NCBI RefSeq assembly: GCF_002209485.1
Contig: NZ_NJIX01000006.1
Coordinates: forward strand, 248,001-312,000
Reading direction: 5' to 3'
DNA from: Achromobacter sp. HZ34
GTDB lineage: Bacteria > Pseudomonadota > Gammaproteobacteria > Burkholderiales > Burkholderiaceae_B
Length of the DNA: 64,000 nt
Below the pieces are notes generated by a model. The model was not told where the DNA came from and searched no databases. It saw nothing but the letters and a program-made list of their open reading frames with translations. The number at the start of each line of letters is the position of its first letter. Positions within the stretch are counted from its first letter, which is position 1. Below, piece by piece: positions 34,760 through 43,681 of the stretch. The translations under genes were made by a program, and so were the position numbers.

Positions 34760-35710
34760 ATGGAACTGAGACAACTGGAATGCTTCGTGGCAGTCGCCGA
34801 AGAACTGCATTTCGGCCGCGCGGCTGCCCGTCTCCGCATGACCCAACCCCCACTAAGCCGCCAGATCCAGATGCTCGAACGCAGCCTGGCCGTCACCCTG
34901 TTCGAACGCAGCAGCCGCGTGGTCACCCTTACCGCCGCCGGCCGCAGCTTCCTGCGCGACGCCCGCCATCTGCTGGAGTTCTCCAGCCACGCCGCCCTGC
35001 AGGCGCGCCGCACCGCCACCGGCACGGCCGGACATGTCACCCTGGGATTCACCGCCGTGGCGGCCTACCGCCTGATGCCCGCCATCGTCACCCAGGCGCG
35101 CCGTGAATTACCCGACGTCGATATCCAGTTACGCGAAATGGTCTCGATCGACCTGGGCCGTCTGCTGGTGGCCGGCGACCTGGATCTCGTCCTGATCCGC
35201 CACCTGCCGCGCGTGGCCGGCCTGGGCCACCGCCTGCTGGAACGCGAGCCGCTGATGCTGGCGGTCCCGCGCGGCTGGCCCCTGGCGCGGCTCAAGACCG
35301 TGCCCCTGCAGGCGCTCGACGGCCAGCCTTTCATCTCCTACTCGCCCAACGAAGGCAAGTACTTCCACGAACGCATTTCCGCCGCATTGGGGCAGGCCGG
35401 CGTGCGGCCCGACGTCGTGCAGCACGCCAGCCAGACGCACACCCTGCTGGCGCTGGTCCGCGCGGGCCTGGGCGTGGGCATCGTGCCCGCGTCAGCACGC
35501 GAACTGCGCCTCGATGGCGTGCATTTCACCGACCTGGAGGACTGCGCATTGCGCGCCGACATGTACCTGGCCTGGCGCATGCCGCAGGACAACCCGGCCG
35601 TGCCGGCCCTGCTCGACTGCGTCGCCCGCATGCCCACGACGGCCGCTGCACCCGCACCCGCACCCGCACCCGCACCCAACGCATCGGCGGACACCCCGCT
35701 TCCCGACTGA
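34760..35710 (+). CDS. LysR-family transcriptional regulator
   Basis: 316 aa from ATG 34760 (GGAG 9 nt upstream); an upstream ATG at 34736 would add eight residues and lacks a site. The N-terminal HTH is typical: MELRQLECFVAVAEELHFGR followed by AARLRMTQPPLSRQIQMLE. The effector-binding domain follows (about 90-300), with PDVDIQLREM and the usual ARELRLDGVHF end. The C-tail is an Ala-Pro repeat coded by five GCACCC hexamers. It is divergent from the Bug gene, so it likely controls that gene and itself through the shared region. Confidence 0.92.
   Translation: MELRQLECFVAVAEELHFGRAAARLRMTQPPLSRQIQMLERSLAVTLFERSSRVVTLTAAGRSFLRDARHLLEFSSHAALQARRTATGTAGHVTLGFTAVAAYRLMPAIVTQARRELPDVDIQLREMVSIDLGRLLVAGDLDLVLIRHLPRVAGLGHRLLEREPLMLAVPRGWPLARLKTVPLQALDGQPFISYSPNEGKYFHERISAALGQAGVRPDVVQHASQTHTLLALVRAGLGVGIVPASARELRLDGVHFTDLEDCALRADMYLAWRMPQDNPAVPALLDCVARMPTTAAAPAPAPAPAPNASADTPLPD
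35648..35677 (+). repeat. Hexanucleotide repeat (GCACCC)5 in the lysR 3' end
   Basis: Five perfect 6-bp units coding alternating Ala-Pro at the C-terminus of the LysR protein. Being a multiple of three, slippage would change tail length without a frameshift. Confidence 0.85.
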
Positions 35711-35725
35711 CTACCCGACGGCGCA

Positions 35726-37168
35726 TCAATCGACATCCGTCTCGTAGCGCCTCAGCTCAGGCCCCAGATCCACCGGCGCGCTGGCAGGCTGCGGTTCCGG
35801 CGACGCAGTGGGTATATACCGCCCCTGGTTGCGATTGGCCCGCGTCAGATAATGATCCGCCACCCGCTGCACCTCCACCAGCGTGGCATCCCGCACCCGG
35901 TCGCGTTCCAGGAAGATCAGACGCCAGTCACCGTTCACGCTCGCCTTGGACAACGCGTCGGTCAGCGCCTGCGGATCGGCCAACGTTCGCGTCCGCGTAT
36001 CCAGCCAACGGCGCCGGGCCTGGTTCAGTTCCTCCTGCGTGTACGGATGCAGCCGCAACGTCTCCACCACACGATTCAGGACGCGCTGCGCGCTCTCCGT
36101 ATCCATGGCGGGCTTGAGGGCGGCGCGGAATTCGATCAGGCCGTAGTCGCGCCATCCCAGCGCCTGGGTACTCACCTTGCCGGCCAGTCCCGTCGCCACC
36201 AGTTCATCCTGCAGCCGATGGGCGCCGCTCGCCGCCAGCATGTCGGCGGCCAGCAGCAACAGGGTATGGTCGCGGCTGCCGGTAGCGGGCACGTGATACA
36301 TGGTGGCCACCAGCGGATAGCCACCCACGCGCCGCAGCGTCACGGCGTGATTGCCGTCCTGCAGCGGCTCGACCCGGTAATCCTCCGGCACGTTGCGGCG
36401 GGGCCGCGGCAGCTTGCCCAACGTATCGGCGATGGCCGACAGCGTGAGCGGGGCATCGAACCTGCCGGCGATGGTCAGCACGGCGTTGTCCGGCTGGTAG
36501 TACTCCGCCTGGTAAGCCTGCAGCCGGTCCAGGCGGACATTCGCCATATCCGCATGCGTGCCCATCGGATCGTTGCCGTAGCTATGCCAATGGAAGGCGG
36601 CGCCCCGCATCTTCTGCCGCAATACCCGTTCGGGAGTCTTATCCCTGACCTCCAGTTCCGCGAAGATGACGGGCAGCGCGGCTTCCACGTCCGCACGCCG
36701 CCAAGCGCTGTGCAGCATGGCGGCGGCGTGCCAGCCCAGATACCAGGCCAGGTCCATGTGGTTGGCCTGGAACGTGGCGACGTAGCGGGTGCGGTCGGCC
36801 GACGTGCTGGCCTTGACGTCCATGCCACGGCGCTGGAATTCGTCGGCAACGGCGGGCTGGCGGGGCGTGCCTGCCAGCACGAGGTGCTCCAGCAGATGCG
36901 ACATCCCGCCCTGGCCTTCGTGCTCGTTGCGCGAACCCACCCGGTAGGTCAGGTCGATGGCGGTGACCGTCTGGTCCGCGTCGGGTGCCAACACGACGCG
37001 CAGGCCGTTGTCCAGCCGGTACTCGGTGATGCCCTCGGCGGTGATGGGCTTGCCATAGGCTTTGCCCAAGCCTTCCGGCAATCTGGCGGCGTCGGCCTGC
37101 AAGCTGATGAACGACATGAAGAGCAGGGCGGGCAGTCGGCGCGACAGCCCCGAAAAAACGAGAGGCAT
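35726..37168 (-). CDS. M16-family zinc metallopeptidase, single-unit (about 480 aa)
   Basis: 480 aa from ATG 37168 (AGGGA 8 nt upstream); the open frame continues upstream, but the chosen start gives a clean signal peptide (RLPALLFMSFISLQADA). The inverted zinc motif HLLEH is at 91-95 with the distal Glu in AELEVRD (E171), so the metal site looks intact. It is about half the length of the adjacent M16 gene and is similar to that protein's N-terminal half. M16 peptidases work as paired half-clamshells, so this one may need a partner chain or homodimerise. Predicted periplasmic. It probably arose by duplication of its neighbour. Confidence 0.88.
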   Translation of the reverse strand: MPLVFSGLSRRLPALLFMSFISLQADAARLPEGLGKAYGKPITAEGITEYRLDNGLRVVLAPDADQTVTAIDLTYRVGSRNEHEGQGGMSHLLEHLVLAGTPRQPAVADEFQRRGMDVKASTSADRTRYVATFQANHMDLAWYLGWHAAAMLHSAWRRADVEAALPVIFAELEVRDKTPERVLRQKMRGAAFHWHSYGNDPMGTHADMANVRLDRLQAYQAEYYQPDNAVLTIAGRFDAPLTLSAIADTLGKLPRPRRNVPEDYRVEPLQDGNHAVTLRRVGGYPLVATMYHVPATGSRDHTLLLLAADMLAASGAHRLQDELVATGLAGKVSTQALGWRDYGLIEFRAALKPAMDTESAQRVLNRVVETLRLHPYTQEELNQARRRWLDTRTRTLADPQALTDALSKASVNGDWRLIFLERDRVRDATLVEVQRVADHYLTRANRNQGRYIPTASPEPQPASAPVDLGPELRRYETDVD

Positions 37169-37296
37169 AAAGGGAATCCCTGGGATGTTATGGGGACCGG
37201 CAGTGCTGACCGGCGGCGCGGCGTTCTGACTCCGCACGCGGCACGTCTGTGGTCGGAGTGGCCCGCTGCGTTCCCGTCGGATGCCTCCGCGGACGT

Positions 37297-37332
37297 AAAA
37301 AAGCCATGGGCCGCTCGCGCGGCCCATGGCTT
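37297..37332 (-). terminator. Rho-independent terminator of the 929-aa M16 gene
   Basis: Perfect 13-bp inverted repeat (AAGCCATGGGCCG / CGGCCCATGGCTT, 37301-37332, 6-nt loop). Read on the minus strand it is followed by six T. It lies 46 bp past the stop of the upstream M16 gene and separates the two M16 genes transcriptionally. Confidence 0.85.
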
Positions 37333-37377
37333 GGTCGGTGGATGTCCTGGGGACGCGCCCCGGGATTCCTTTCCAGG

Positions 37378-40167
37378 CTACTTCTTGTCCTGCTTTTCAG
37401 CCTTGTCTTCGGCCTTGCCCTGGTACTTGTCGAAATCACCCGCGTACACCGTGGTGAAAGCGGCCTGGTCGAAATACTTGCGCATGGCTTCGTTCACCTG
37501 CTCCAGCGTCAAGCCGGCGATCTTGCGGTCCATGTCGGCGACCCAGGTGAAGTCGCGTCCGCGACGGATGTAGCGGATCCAGGTGTCAGCCACCACGCCG
37601 TCCTGCGAGTACGCCAGACGGAAGTAGTTGTGCAGGGAGTTGACGCCGTCCTTCAGTTCTTGCGCGGTGAAGCCATCCTTCAGCACCCGGGTGGTCTCGT
37701 CGTACAGCGCCTGCTGCAGGCGATCGCGGTTCTGCGGCGCGTAGATGGCGCGCATGGTCCAGCTGCCTTGCGGCTCGAAGGAAGAGATGTCCAGGGTGCT
37801 GCCGACGTCATAGGACAAGCCGTCCTTCTCGCGGATACGGTCCCACAGGCGCGAGGAACCCGAGGAGCCCAGCAGATAGTTCGCCAGGTACAGCGCGGGG
37901 TAATCCGGCGCGGTGTCCTGCACCTTCAACGGCAGATAGGCCGCGAAGAAGGCATTGGCCTTGTCCGGCGTCTCCAGGTTGTAGTCCTTGGCCGGCACCG
38001 CGTGATAAGGCGTCGCGATGCGCGTGTAGGGCGCGCCGCGCTGCCAGCCTGCCAGGCTCTTCTTAAGCGCCGCCTGGACGGCGTCGGCATCGAAGTCGCC
38101 CACGGCCGAGAAGGCGATGGTGCCGGTGCCATAGAACTTCTTGTGGAAGGCCACCAACTTGTCGCGTGTCAGGCCGCGTACGGATGCCAGCGACTCATCG
38201 AACGTCGGCACGTAGCGGATGTCGTCCTTGGGCCACGGATTGTCGTGCCGTGCCAGGGTGCGCAGGGCCAGGGCCGGCGGTTCGGTCATGGCGTTCTGGA
38301 TGGCGGTGGTGACCTGGGTCTTGTATTCGTCGACCTGGTCCTTGGGGAAGTTGGCGTTGCGGATCACTTCCAGCGCCAGGCTCACCGCCGCCGGCAGGTT
38401 CTCGCGCGTGGTCGAAATGACCACCGACAGATTGGTGCCCGAGCCGCTGAAGTGGACGTCCGCCTTGAGCTGGTCGAAGCGGTCGTCGATGGCCTGGCGG
38501 CTCAGCTTGCCGGCACCGCGGGTAAGCAGGTCGGCCACCGCGTCGGCCACGGTGCGCTGGCCCCGCAAGGTCTGCTCATTGCCGAACTGCAGCAGCAGCT
38601 TGGCATGCGCGCGGTGGCCGCGCGTGGGCTTGGACAGTAGCGCCAGGTCGACCTTGCCGTTGGGCAGGTCCAGGGTACGCCGCAGCGTTTGCTGGTTGAT
38701 ATTGGCCGGCGAGGCGTCGAAGGCGGCGGCCTGGGAATTGGCCGGGTCGCCCTTGTAGTCCTTGAGTACGGCGCTCAGGTCGACGCGGGTGTTGGCCGGC
38801 GCGCGCTCAAGCGCGGTGGTGGGGATGTAGCGGCCCTCGATGCGATTGCTGCGCAGGAAGTACTGTTCGGCCACACGCTGAACGTCGGGCAGCTTGGCGG
38901 CGCGCACGCGGTCGCGTTCCAGGAAGAACAGGCGCCAGTCGCCGGAGGCGATGGCCTCCGACAACGCGACCCCGATGCGTTCAGGATCGGAATAAGTGCG
39001 GTCCCAGTCGATCAGCCAACGGCTGCGGGCCCGATCCAGTTCTTCTTGCGTGAAGGGCTTCTGCTTGACGGACTCCAGCGTCGCCGTCAGCGTCTTCATG
39101 GCGACGTCCTGGTTCATGCTCGGTTCCAGCTGGGCGCCGAACATGGCGATACCGGGATCCAGCTGGTCCATCGTGAAGCCGAAGGTGCCGGCGGCCAGCT
39201 TGCGCGTGACCAGGTCATGGTAGAGACGGCCGGACGGTTCGGACGACAGGATGGTGGTGGCCAGGTCCAGCGGCGCGAAGTCCGGGCTGGCGGCGGCGGG
39301 GATGTGATACATCGCGGCCACCAGGGGCGTGCCGCCGACGCGGCGCAGGGTGACGGCGCGTTCGCCGTCCTGCACGGGCTCGACGGTGTATTCGCGGCGC
39401 AGCTTGCGGGAGGGCTTGGGCAGCTTGCCCAGCGTTTCGCTGATGGCCTGCAGGGTGCTGTCGGGATCGAACTTGCCGGCCACGATCAGCACCGCGTTAT
39501 CAGGCTGGTAGTACTGGTGGTAGAAAGCGCGCAACTGGTCGATATCGACGTTTTCCACATCCGAGCGGGCGCCGATGGTGACCTTGCCGTAGCTGTGCCA
39601 CTGGTAGGCGACGCCTTGCATCTTCTGCATCAGGATGTTGAAGGGGGAATTCTCGCCCCGTTCCATCTCGTTACGCACCACCGGCATCTCGGTGTCCAGG
39701 TCGGCGCGGGCGATCAAGGAATTGACCATGGCGTCGGCCTGCCAGCCCAGATACCACTTCAGGGTGTCGGGGTTGGCCGCGAAGCTGGCGAAGAAGTTGG
39801 TGCGGTCCGACGAGGTGCTGCCATTGGCCTGCAGGCCGCGGCGGTTGAATTCGCCCAGGGCATTGCGGGTGGTCGGCGTGCCCTTGAACAGCATGTGCTC
39901 CAGCAGGTGGGCCATGCCGGTTTCGCCATAGTTCTCCATGCGCGAGCCCACCAGATAGGTCATGTTGACCGTGGTGGTGGGCTTGGAATCGTCCGGCGCC
40001 AGCAGGATGCGCAGGCCGTTGCCGAGGCGAAACTCGGATATCCCCTCTACCGTACTGGTTTCAGTGACGCCATCCGGCACGGTCGCGGCGCCGGCCTGGA
40101 AGGCGATGAACGAGGAAAAAAGCAGAACTTTCAGCTGGCGCGACAGTGAGGGGAGATAAAGGCGCAT
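37378..40167 (-). CDS. M16-family zinc metallopeptidase, full-length (two M16 units)
   Basis: 929 aa from ATG 40167, chosen for the signal peptide (RQLKVLLFSSFIAFQAGA); GCAGGA is 11 nt upstream. The first unit carries HLLEH (87-91), the canonical HMLFKGT continuation and distal E167 (RNEME). The second unit (from about residue 490) lacks the metal motif, as usual for the regulatory half of this family. The tail is Lys-rich (KAEDKAEKQDKK). Likely a periplasmic PqqL/insulinase-type oligopeptidase that degrades peptides or misfolded fragments. Its first half is paralogous to the shorter neighbour. Confidence 0.92.
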   Translation of the reverse strand: MRLYLPSLSRQLKVLLFSSFIAFQAGAATVPDGVTETSTVEGISEFRLGNGLRILLAPDDSKPTTTVNMTYLVGSRMENYGETGMAHLLEHMLFKGTPTTRNALGEFNRRGLQANGSTSSDRTNFFASFAANPDTLKWYLGWQADAMVNSLIARADLDTEMPVVRNEMERGENSPFNILMQKMQGVAYQWHSYGKVTIGARSDVENVDIDQLRAFYHQYYQPDNAVLIVAGKFDPDSTLQAISETLGKLPKPSRKLRREYTVEPVQDGERAVTLRRVGGTPLVAAMYHIPAAASPDFAPLDLATTILSSEPSGRLYHDLVTRKLAAGTFGFTMDQLDPGIAMFGAQLEPSMNQDVAMKTLTATLESVKQKPFTQEELDRARSRWLIDWDRTYSDPERIGVALSEAIASGDWRLFFLERDRVRAAKLPDVQRVAEQYFLRSNRIEGRYIPTTALERAPANTRVDLSAVLKDYKGDPANSQAAAFDASPANINQQTLRRTLDLPNGKVDLALLSKPTRGHRAHAKLLLQFGNEQTLRGQRTVADAVADLLTRGAGKLSRQAIDDRFDQLKADVHFSGSGTNLSVVISTTRENLPAAVSLALEVIRNANFPKDQVDEYKTQVTTAIQNAMTEPPALALRTLARHDNPWPKDDIRYVPTFDESLASVRGLTRDKLVAFHKKFYGTGTIAFSAVGDFDADAVQAALKKSLAGWQRGAPYTRIATPYHAVPAKDYNLETPDKANAFFAAYLPLKVQDTAPDYPALYLANYLLGSSGSSRLWDRIREKDGLSYDVGSTLDISSFEPQGSWTMRAIYAPQNRDRLQQALYDETTRVLKDGFTAQELKDGVNSLHNYFRLAYSQDGVVADTWIRYIRRGRDFTWVADMDRKIAGLTLEQVNEAMRKYFDQAAFTTVYAGDFDKYQGKAEDKAEKQDKK

Positions 40168-40667
40168 GAATCTAGTAATCCTGCGGAGTAGACGAAGTTG
40201 TTGGAGTGTATACGGGGGGTGAAGTTCAGCCGGCGCAAGCTGTAACTGATTTTTGGGTTGGGAAAGCGGTTTTTTACGGTAACGAGTACGGGAATGACCG
40301 GAAACGGGGCGCCATCCTGTGGCTTCCTCGGGGAAAAGGGCGTCAACTGCACTTTTCGATGGGGCAATATACCGGCTGCCGACCTCATTGCAGAGGAGGC
40401 CGGCGACTTGGCGACGTCCAGAGCCGAGAGTAGTCTGGTACTGACAGATAGATGCCGCGCGCCGCAGTCCGACGCGCGGACCGCCCTTCGCCGGCTCAGC
40501 GCGAGGGGCGATGCACCAGCCCATCGCATCGTTACAACCATTCCTTCCGGCTCCAAGCAGGGCCGACGTTCGTTTCATACGCGGCCGCGGACGCCGCCCG
40601 GGGCGGAAGGTTTGAACGTGCCGCTTGCGGCCGGCGGGGAGCCGGCCTGCTCATGGAGGATTGCATC
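40168..40667. other. 500-bp intergenic region, no gene recognised
   Basis: Divergent promoter space between the M16 gene (-) and a small hypothetical gene (+). TATACA about 50 bp before the M16 ATG (minus strand, near 40209) is a possible -10. A GCCGGC-GGGGA-GCCGGC dyad lies near 40630-40646 just before the next ribosome-binding site. Open frames here have no plausible start or composition. Confidence 0.5.
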
Positions 40668-41033
40668 ATGTTGACTGATATCGTCTCCCGCGCCCTGTCG
40701 CATCTGGCAGGCAATGAGCTGCCAAGGGAAAGGCTCAAGGGAACCTTCCGCTATGCGTATGCCAGCGATGACGGCAGGTACGTCGCCATCCTGACGCACG
40801 ATCACATGACCTATGTCGTCGATCTGCCCGCCGGCCGGTATTGTGCCGAGGGCAGCGTCGCACCTTGCGGGTTTACCGGCCACGTCCTGGAAATGGAGGG
40901 GCAGGGCAAGGATGTCCGGACACGGCCCGCTTATGCCCGTATGTTCGATTTGGACATGGACGGTGACGAGATCGATTGGCGACAATGTCCGGAATCTTTC
41001 GGACGATTTCGTTCCGGCCGGGTATATTCCTAG
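40668..41033 (+). CDS. Small hypothetical protein (121 aa)
   Basis: Starts at ATG 40668 with a strong GGAGGA 7 nt upstream, which decides the start over the longer frame. The sequence MLTDIVSRALSHLAGNEL is followed by beta-rich text (DDGRYVAILTHDHMTYVVDL) and an acidic DLDMDGDEIDWRQ stretch near the end. No signal peptide or TM. I do not recognise the family. It stands alone, with the next gene starting at least 15 bp later. Confidence 0.65.
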   Translation: MLTDIVSRALSHLAGNELPRERLKGTFRYAYASDDGRYVAILTHDHMTYVVDLPAGRYCAEGSVAPCGFTGHVLEMEGQGKDVRTRPAYARMFDLDMDGDEIDWRQCPESFGRFRSGRVYS

Positions 41034-41093
41034 GTCGAGCCGTGGTGGGTGAGCCGCCGGCGGCTGAATGAACGCATCCTGGGAATTCGAGAA

Positions 41094-41906
41094 GTGCTTA
41101 AGAAGACGCCGGCGCCGCGCGCCATGACGGGAACCCTCCTCTCCATCCTGCTGGGCTGCGGGCTAGGTCTGAACGCGCTTGCCGCGCAGGCCCAGGCGCC
41201 CGCGGCGGCCCAGCCCGCGCAAACCCAATCCACGCCGGACAACGCGCCCGCCAAGGACGCCACGCCCCCGGCCAAGGATGCGGCGCCCCCCAAGGACGCC
41301 GCACCCGCCAAGGCGCCGGCCAAGGAACCCGCGAAGGAGCCAGCCAAGCCGGCCGCCGCCAAGGAAGCCCCGAAGGACGCCCCTAAGGACGCTCCCAAGG
41401 ATGCCGGCAAGGCACCCGCCAAGGAAGCCGACAAGCCCGTGGCCAAGGAAGGCGACAAGGCGGCCCCGGCCGCGACACCGGCCGCGGCCCCCGCAGCAGC
41501 CCCCGCGGCCCCGGCCGCCGATGCCGCCAAGGACACGCAGCGCGGCCCCGTGGTGGTGGAAGTCTTCCCGCCGGCCAAGGGTGCGCACCAACCGCAGTTC
41601 ACGGTAGGCGAGGACGCTACCCGCCTGGACGCCGCCAAGCTTGGCGCGGCCCTGGGCGTGGTCGCCAAGGACAAGGCGCGCGGTCCCATGACTCCGGTTG
41701 CCATCCTGGTGAGCACCGATATGACCCTGTCGGATCTGAACGGCCTGGTCACCCTGGTAACCCAGGCCGGCATGAAGCAGGTTCGTTTCTTCACCATGGA
41801 CAGCGAACGCTCGATGGTGACCGAAGTGGTGCCCCAGACCGGCTCGGCTTTCCCGCGCGGCCGCCTGGAGTCCGAAGTCATGGCTGCGCCCAAGGAACCG
41901 GACTGA
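41094..41906 (+). CDS. Exported Ala/Lys/Pro-rich hypothetical protein
   Basis: 270 aa from GTG 41094 (GGGA 9 nt upstream). Alternatives are GTG 41049 and ATG 41124; all keep the hydrophobic signal (GTLLSILLGCGLGLNALAAQAQA). After cleavage comes a long low-complexity linker of PAKDA/AKEPAK-type repeats (about 41200-41520) and then a compact C-terminal domain of about 115 residues (VVVEVFPPAKGAHQPQFTVG ... SEVMAAPKEPD). The linker resembles cell-wall-spanning stalks such as that of TonB, but no TonB box-binding motif is evident. Function unknown. Followed after 7 bp by the GNAT gene. Confidence 0.65.
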   Translation: MLKKTPAPRAMTGTLLSILLGCGLGLNALAAQAQAPAAAQPAQTQSTPDNAPAKDATPPAKDAAPPKDAAPAKAPAKEPAKEPAKPAAAKEAPKDAPKDAPKDAGKAPAKEADKPVAKEGDKAAPAATPAAAPAAAPAAPAADAAKDTQRGPVVVEVFPPAKGAHQPQFTVGEDATRLDAAKLGAALGVVAKDKARGPMTPVAILVSTDMTLSDLNGLVTLVTQAGMKQVRFFTMDSERSMVTEVVPQTGSAFPRGRLESEVMAAPKEPD

Positions 41907-41913
41907 GGCTGGC

Positions 41914-42435
41914 ATGATCGCGGTCGATTGCACTCATGAGCGCCACGCTGGCGCCATCCTGGCGATTTTCAATCACGCCATCCTGACTTCCACCGCCTTG
42001 TACGACTACCAGGCCCGCAGCGAAGCGTCGATGCAGGCCTGGTTCGACGCCAAGCGCAAGGGCAACTATCCGGTGGTCGGTTTCGAAGACGAGACCGGTG
42101 TGCTGATGGGCTTCGCCAGCTACGGTCCGTTCCGGCCTTTCCCGGCTTTCAAGTACTCGGTGGAACATTCGGTCTATGTCGACCAGCGTTTCCGCGGTCG
42201 CGGGCTGGGCGAAGCGCTGTTGCGCGCCGTCGTCGAACGGGCGCGCCAGCAGGACTATCACGTCGTGGTGGGCGCCATCGACTCCACCAATGCCGTCAGC
42301 TGCGCATTGCACGAGAAGCTGGGGTTCACGCGGGCGGGCGAGATCAAGCAGGCGGGCTTCAAGTTCGGCCGCTGGCTGGACCTCCTGTTCTACCAATTGC
42401 AACTGGAAACGCCGCGCCAGCCGGTCGATGGCTGA
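41914..42435 (+). CDS. GNAT acetyltransferase, phosphinothricin-acetyltransferase-like
   Basis: 173 aa. N-terminal HAGAILAIFNHAILTSTALYDY and ARSEASMQAWFD match the Pat/Bar subgroup of N-acetyltransferases. The acetyl-CoA loop RFRGRGLGEALL and the NAVSCALHEKLGFTRAGEI segment are present. Cytosolic; transfers acetyl from acetyl-CoA to an amine, substrate unknown (methionine sulfoximine or phosphinothricin-like amino acids in characterised relatives). Only 7 bp follow the exported hypothetical gene, so the two may be co-transcribed without a shared function. Confidence 0.88.
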   Translation: MIAVDCTHERHAGAILAIFNHAILTSTALYDYQARSEASMQAWFDAKRKGNYPVVGFEDETGVLMGFASYGPFRPFPAFKYSVEHSVYVDQRFRGRGLGEALLRAVVERARQQDYHVVVGAIDSTNAVSCALHEKLGFTRAGEIKQAGFKFGRWLDLLFYQLQLETPRQPVDG

Positions 42436-42492
42436 ATTGCCCATGGCCGGCGCGTACGTGGCGCATGGCCGGCCAGGGCTTCCCGCCTGCCT

Positions 42493-43665
42493 TTATTTGG
42501 ACAGCGTTCGCATGGCCTGCTCCAGGCCCGCCACCGTCACCGGATACATGCGGTCGTGCATGATGTCGCGCAGCAGCGCGATGGACTGCCGATAGGTCCA
42601 GGACGCGGTCGGCTCGGGGTTGAGCCAGGCCGCCTTGGGCCAGGCCTCCAGCAGGCGCTGCAGCCACACCGCACCGGCTTCCTTGTTGGCGTATTCGACC
42701 GATCCGCCCGGTTGCAGGATCTCGTACGGGCTCATGGTGGCATCGCCGACGATGATCAGGCGCCAGTCGGCGTTGTACTTGCGCAGGATGTCCCAGGTGT
42801 CGAAGCGTTCATTGCTGCGCCGGCGCGCGCTTTGCCACAGGCTGTCGTAGGGGCAGTTGTGGAAATAGTAGACGTCCAGGTTGCGGAATTCGCTGCGCGC
42901 CGCGGAGAACAGTTCCTCGACCCGGCCGATGTGATCGTCCATGCTGCCGCCGACGTCCAGCAGCATCAGCACCTTGACGGTGTTGTGGCGCTCGGGCACC
43001 AGGCGCAGGTCCAGATGTCCAGCGTTGCGCGCGGTGCTGGCGATGGTGTCGTCCAGGTCCAGTTCCAGTTCCGCGCCCGCGCGGGCGAAGCGGCGCAGGC
43101 GGCGCAGCGCCACCTTGAAATTGCGGGTGCCCAATTCGAGCCGATCGTCGTAGTCGCGGAACTGGCGCATGTCCCACACCTTGACCGCGCTGCGGTTACC
43201 GGCCGACTCGCCCCCCACGCGTATCCCTTCCGGGTGATAGCCGCCGTTGCCGAAGGGCGATGTGCCGCCGGTGCCTATCCAGCGGTTGCCGCCGGCGTGG
43301 CGCCCCTTCTGTTCCTCCAGCCGCTCGCGGAACATTTCCATCAACTTGTCCCAGCCGTGCTTCTCGATGGCGGCTTTCTGCTCGGGCGTCAGGGTGCGCT
43401 CGAATTGCTTGATCAGCCAATCCAGGGGAATGTCCTTGCCGGCGGGCAAGGCGGCCTCGATGCCCTTGTAGTAGGCGCCGAAGGCCTGGTCGAAGCGGTC
43501 GTAAAGGGTCTCGTCCTTGACCAGGGCGGTACGCGCCAGGAAATAGAAGTCGTCCAGCGTGGGCGCCATCAGGTCGTGGCGCATGGCATCGAGCAGCGTC
43601 AGGTATTCCTGCACCGACACGGGCAGCTTGTGGGCCCGCAAGTGGTAGAAGAAGTCGATCAGCAT
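42493..43665 (-). CDS. VWA-domain protein, CoxE-like
   Basis: 390 aa. The N-terminal helical part (MLIDFFYHLRAHKLPVSVQE) and the segment RNFKVALRRLRRFAR are typical of CoxE-like proteins encoded beside MoxR ATPases. The VWA domain begins near 230; its metal-ion site reads LLDVGGSMD (D237-V-G-G-S241), with Gly in place of the first Ser of DxSxS. A Gly-rich loop (GTGGTSPFGNGGYHPEG) precedes it. Predicted cytosolic partner of the MoxR ATPase encoded 16 bp upstream; such pairs act as chaperones for maturation of metal or protein complexes. Client unknown. Confidence 0.88.
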   Translation of the reverse strand: MLIDFFYHLRAHKLPVSVQEYLTLLDAMRHDLMAPTLDDFYFLARTALVKDETLYDRFDQAFGAYYKGIEAALPAGKDIPLDWLIKQFERTLTPEQKAAIEKHGWDKLMEMFRERLEEQKGRHAGGNRWIGTGGTSPFGNGGYHPEGIRVGGESAGNRSAVKVWDMRQFRDYDDRLELGTRNFKVALRRLRRFARAGAELELDLDDTIASTARNAGHLDLRLVPERHNTVKVLMLLDVGGSMDDHIGRVEELFSAARSEFRNLDVYYFHNCPYDSLWQSARRRSNERFDTWDILRKYNADWRLIIVGDATMSPYEILQPGGSVEYANKEAGAVWLQRLLEAWPKAAWLNPEPTASWTYRQSIALLRDIMHDRMYPVTVAGLEQAMRTLSK

Positions 43666-43681
43666 GGCGCCGGCCGCCCCG

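Noticed and set aside
35852-37573. 573-codon plus-strand frame opposite the M16 gene
   Set aside because: Antisense shadow of a clearly identified M16 peptidase.
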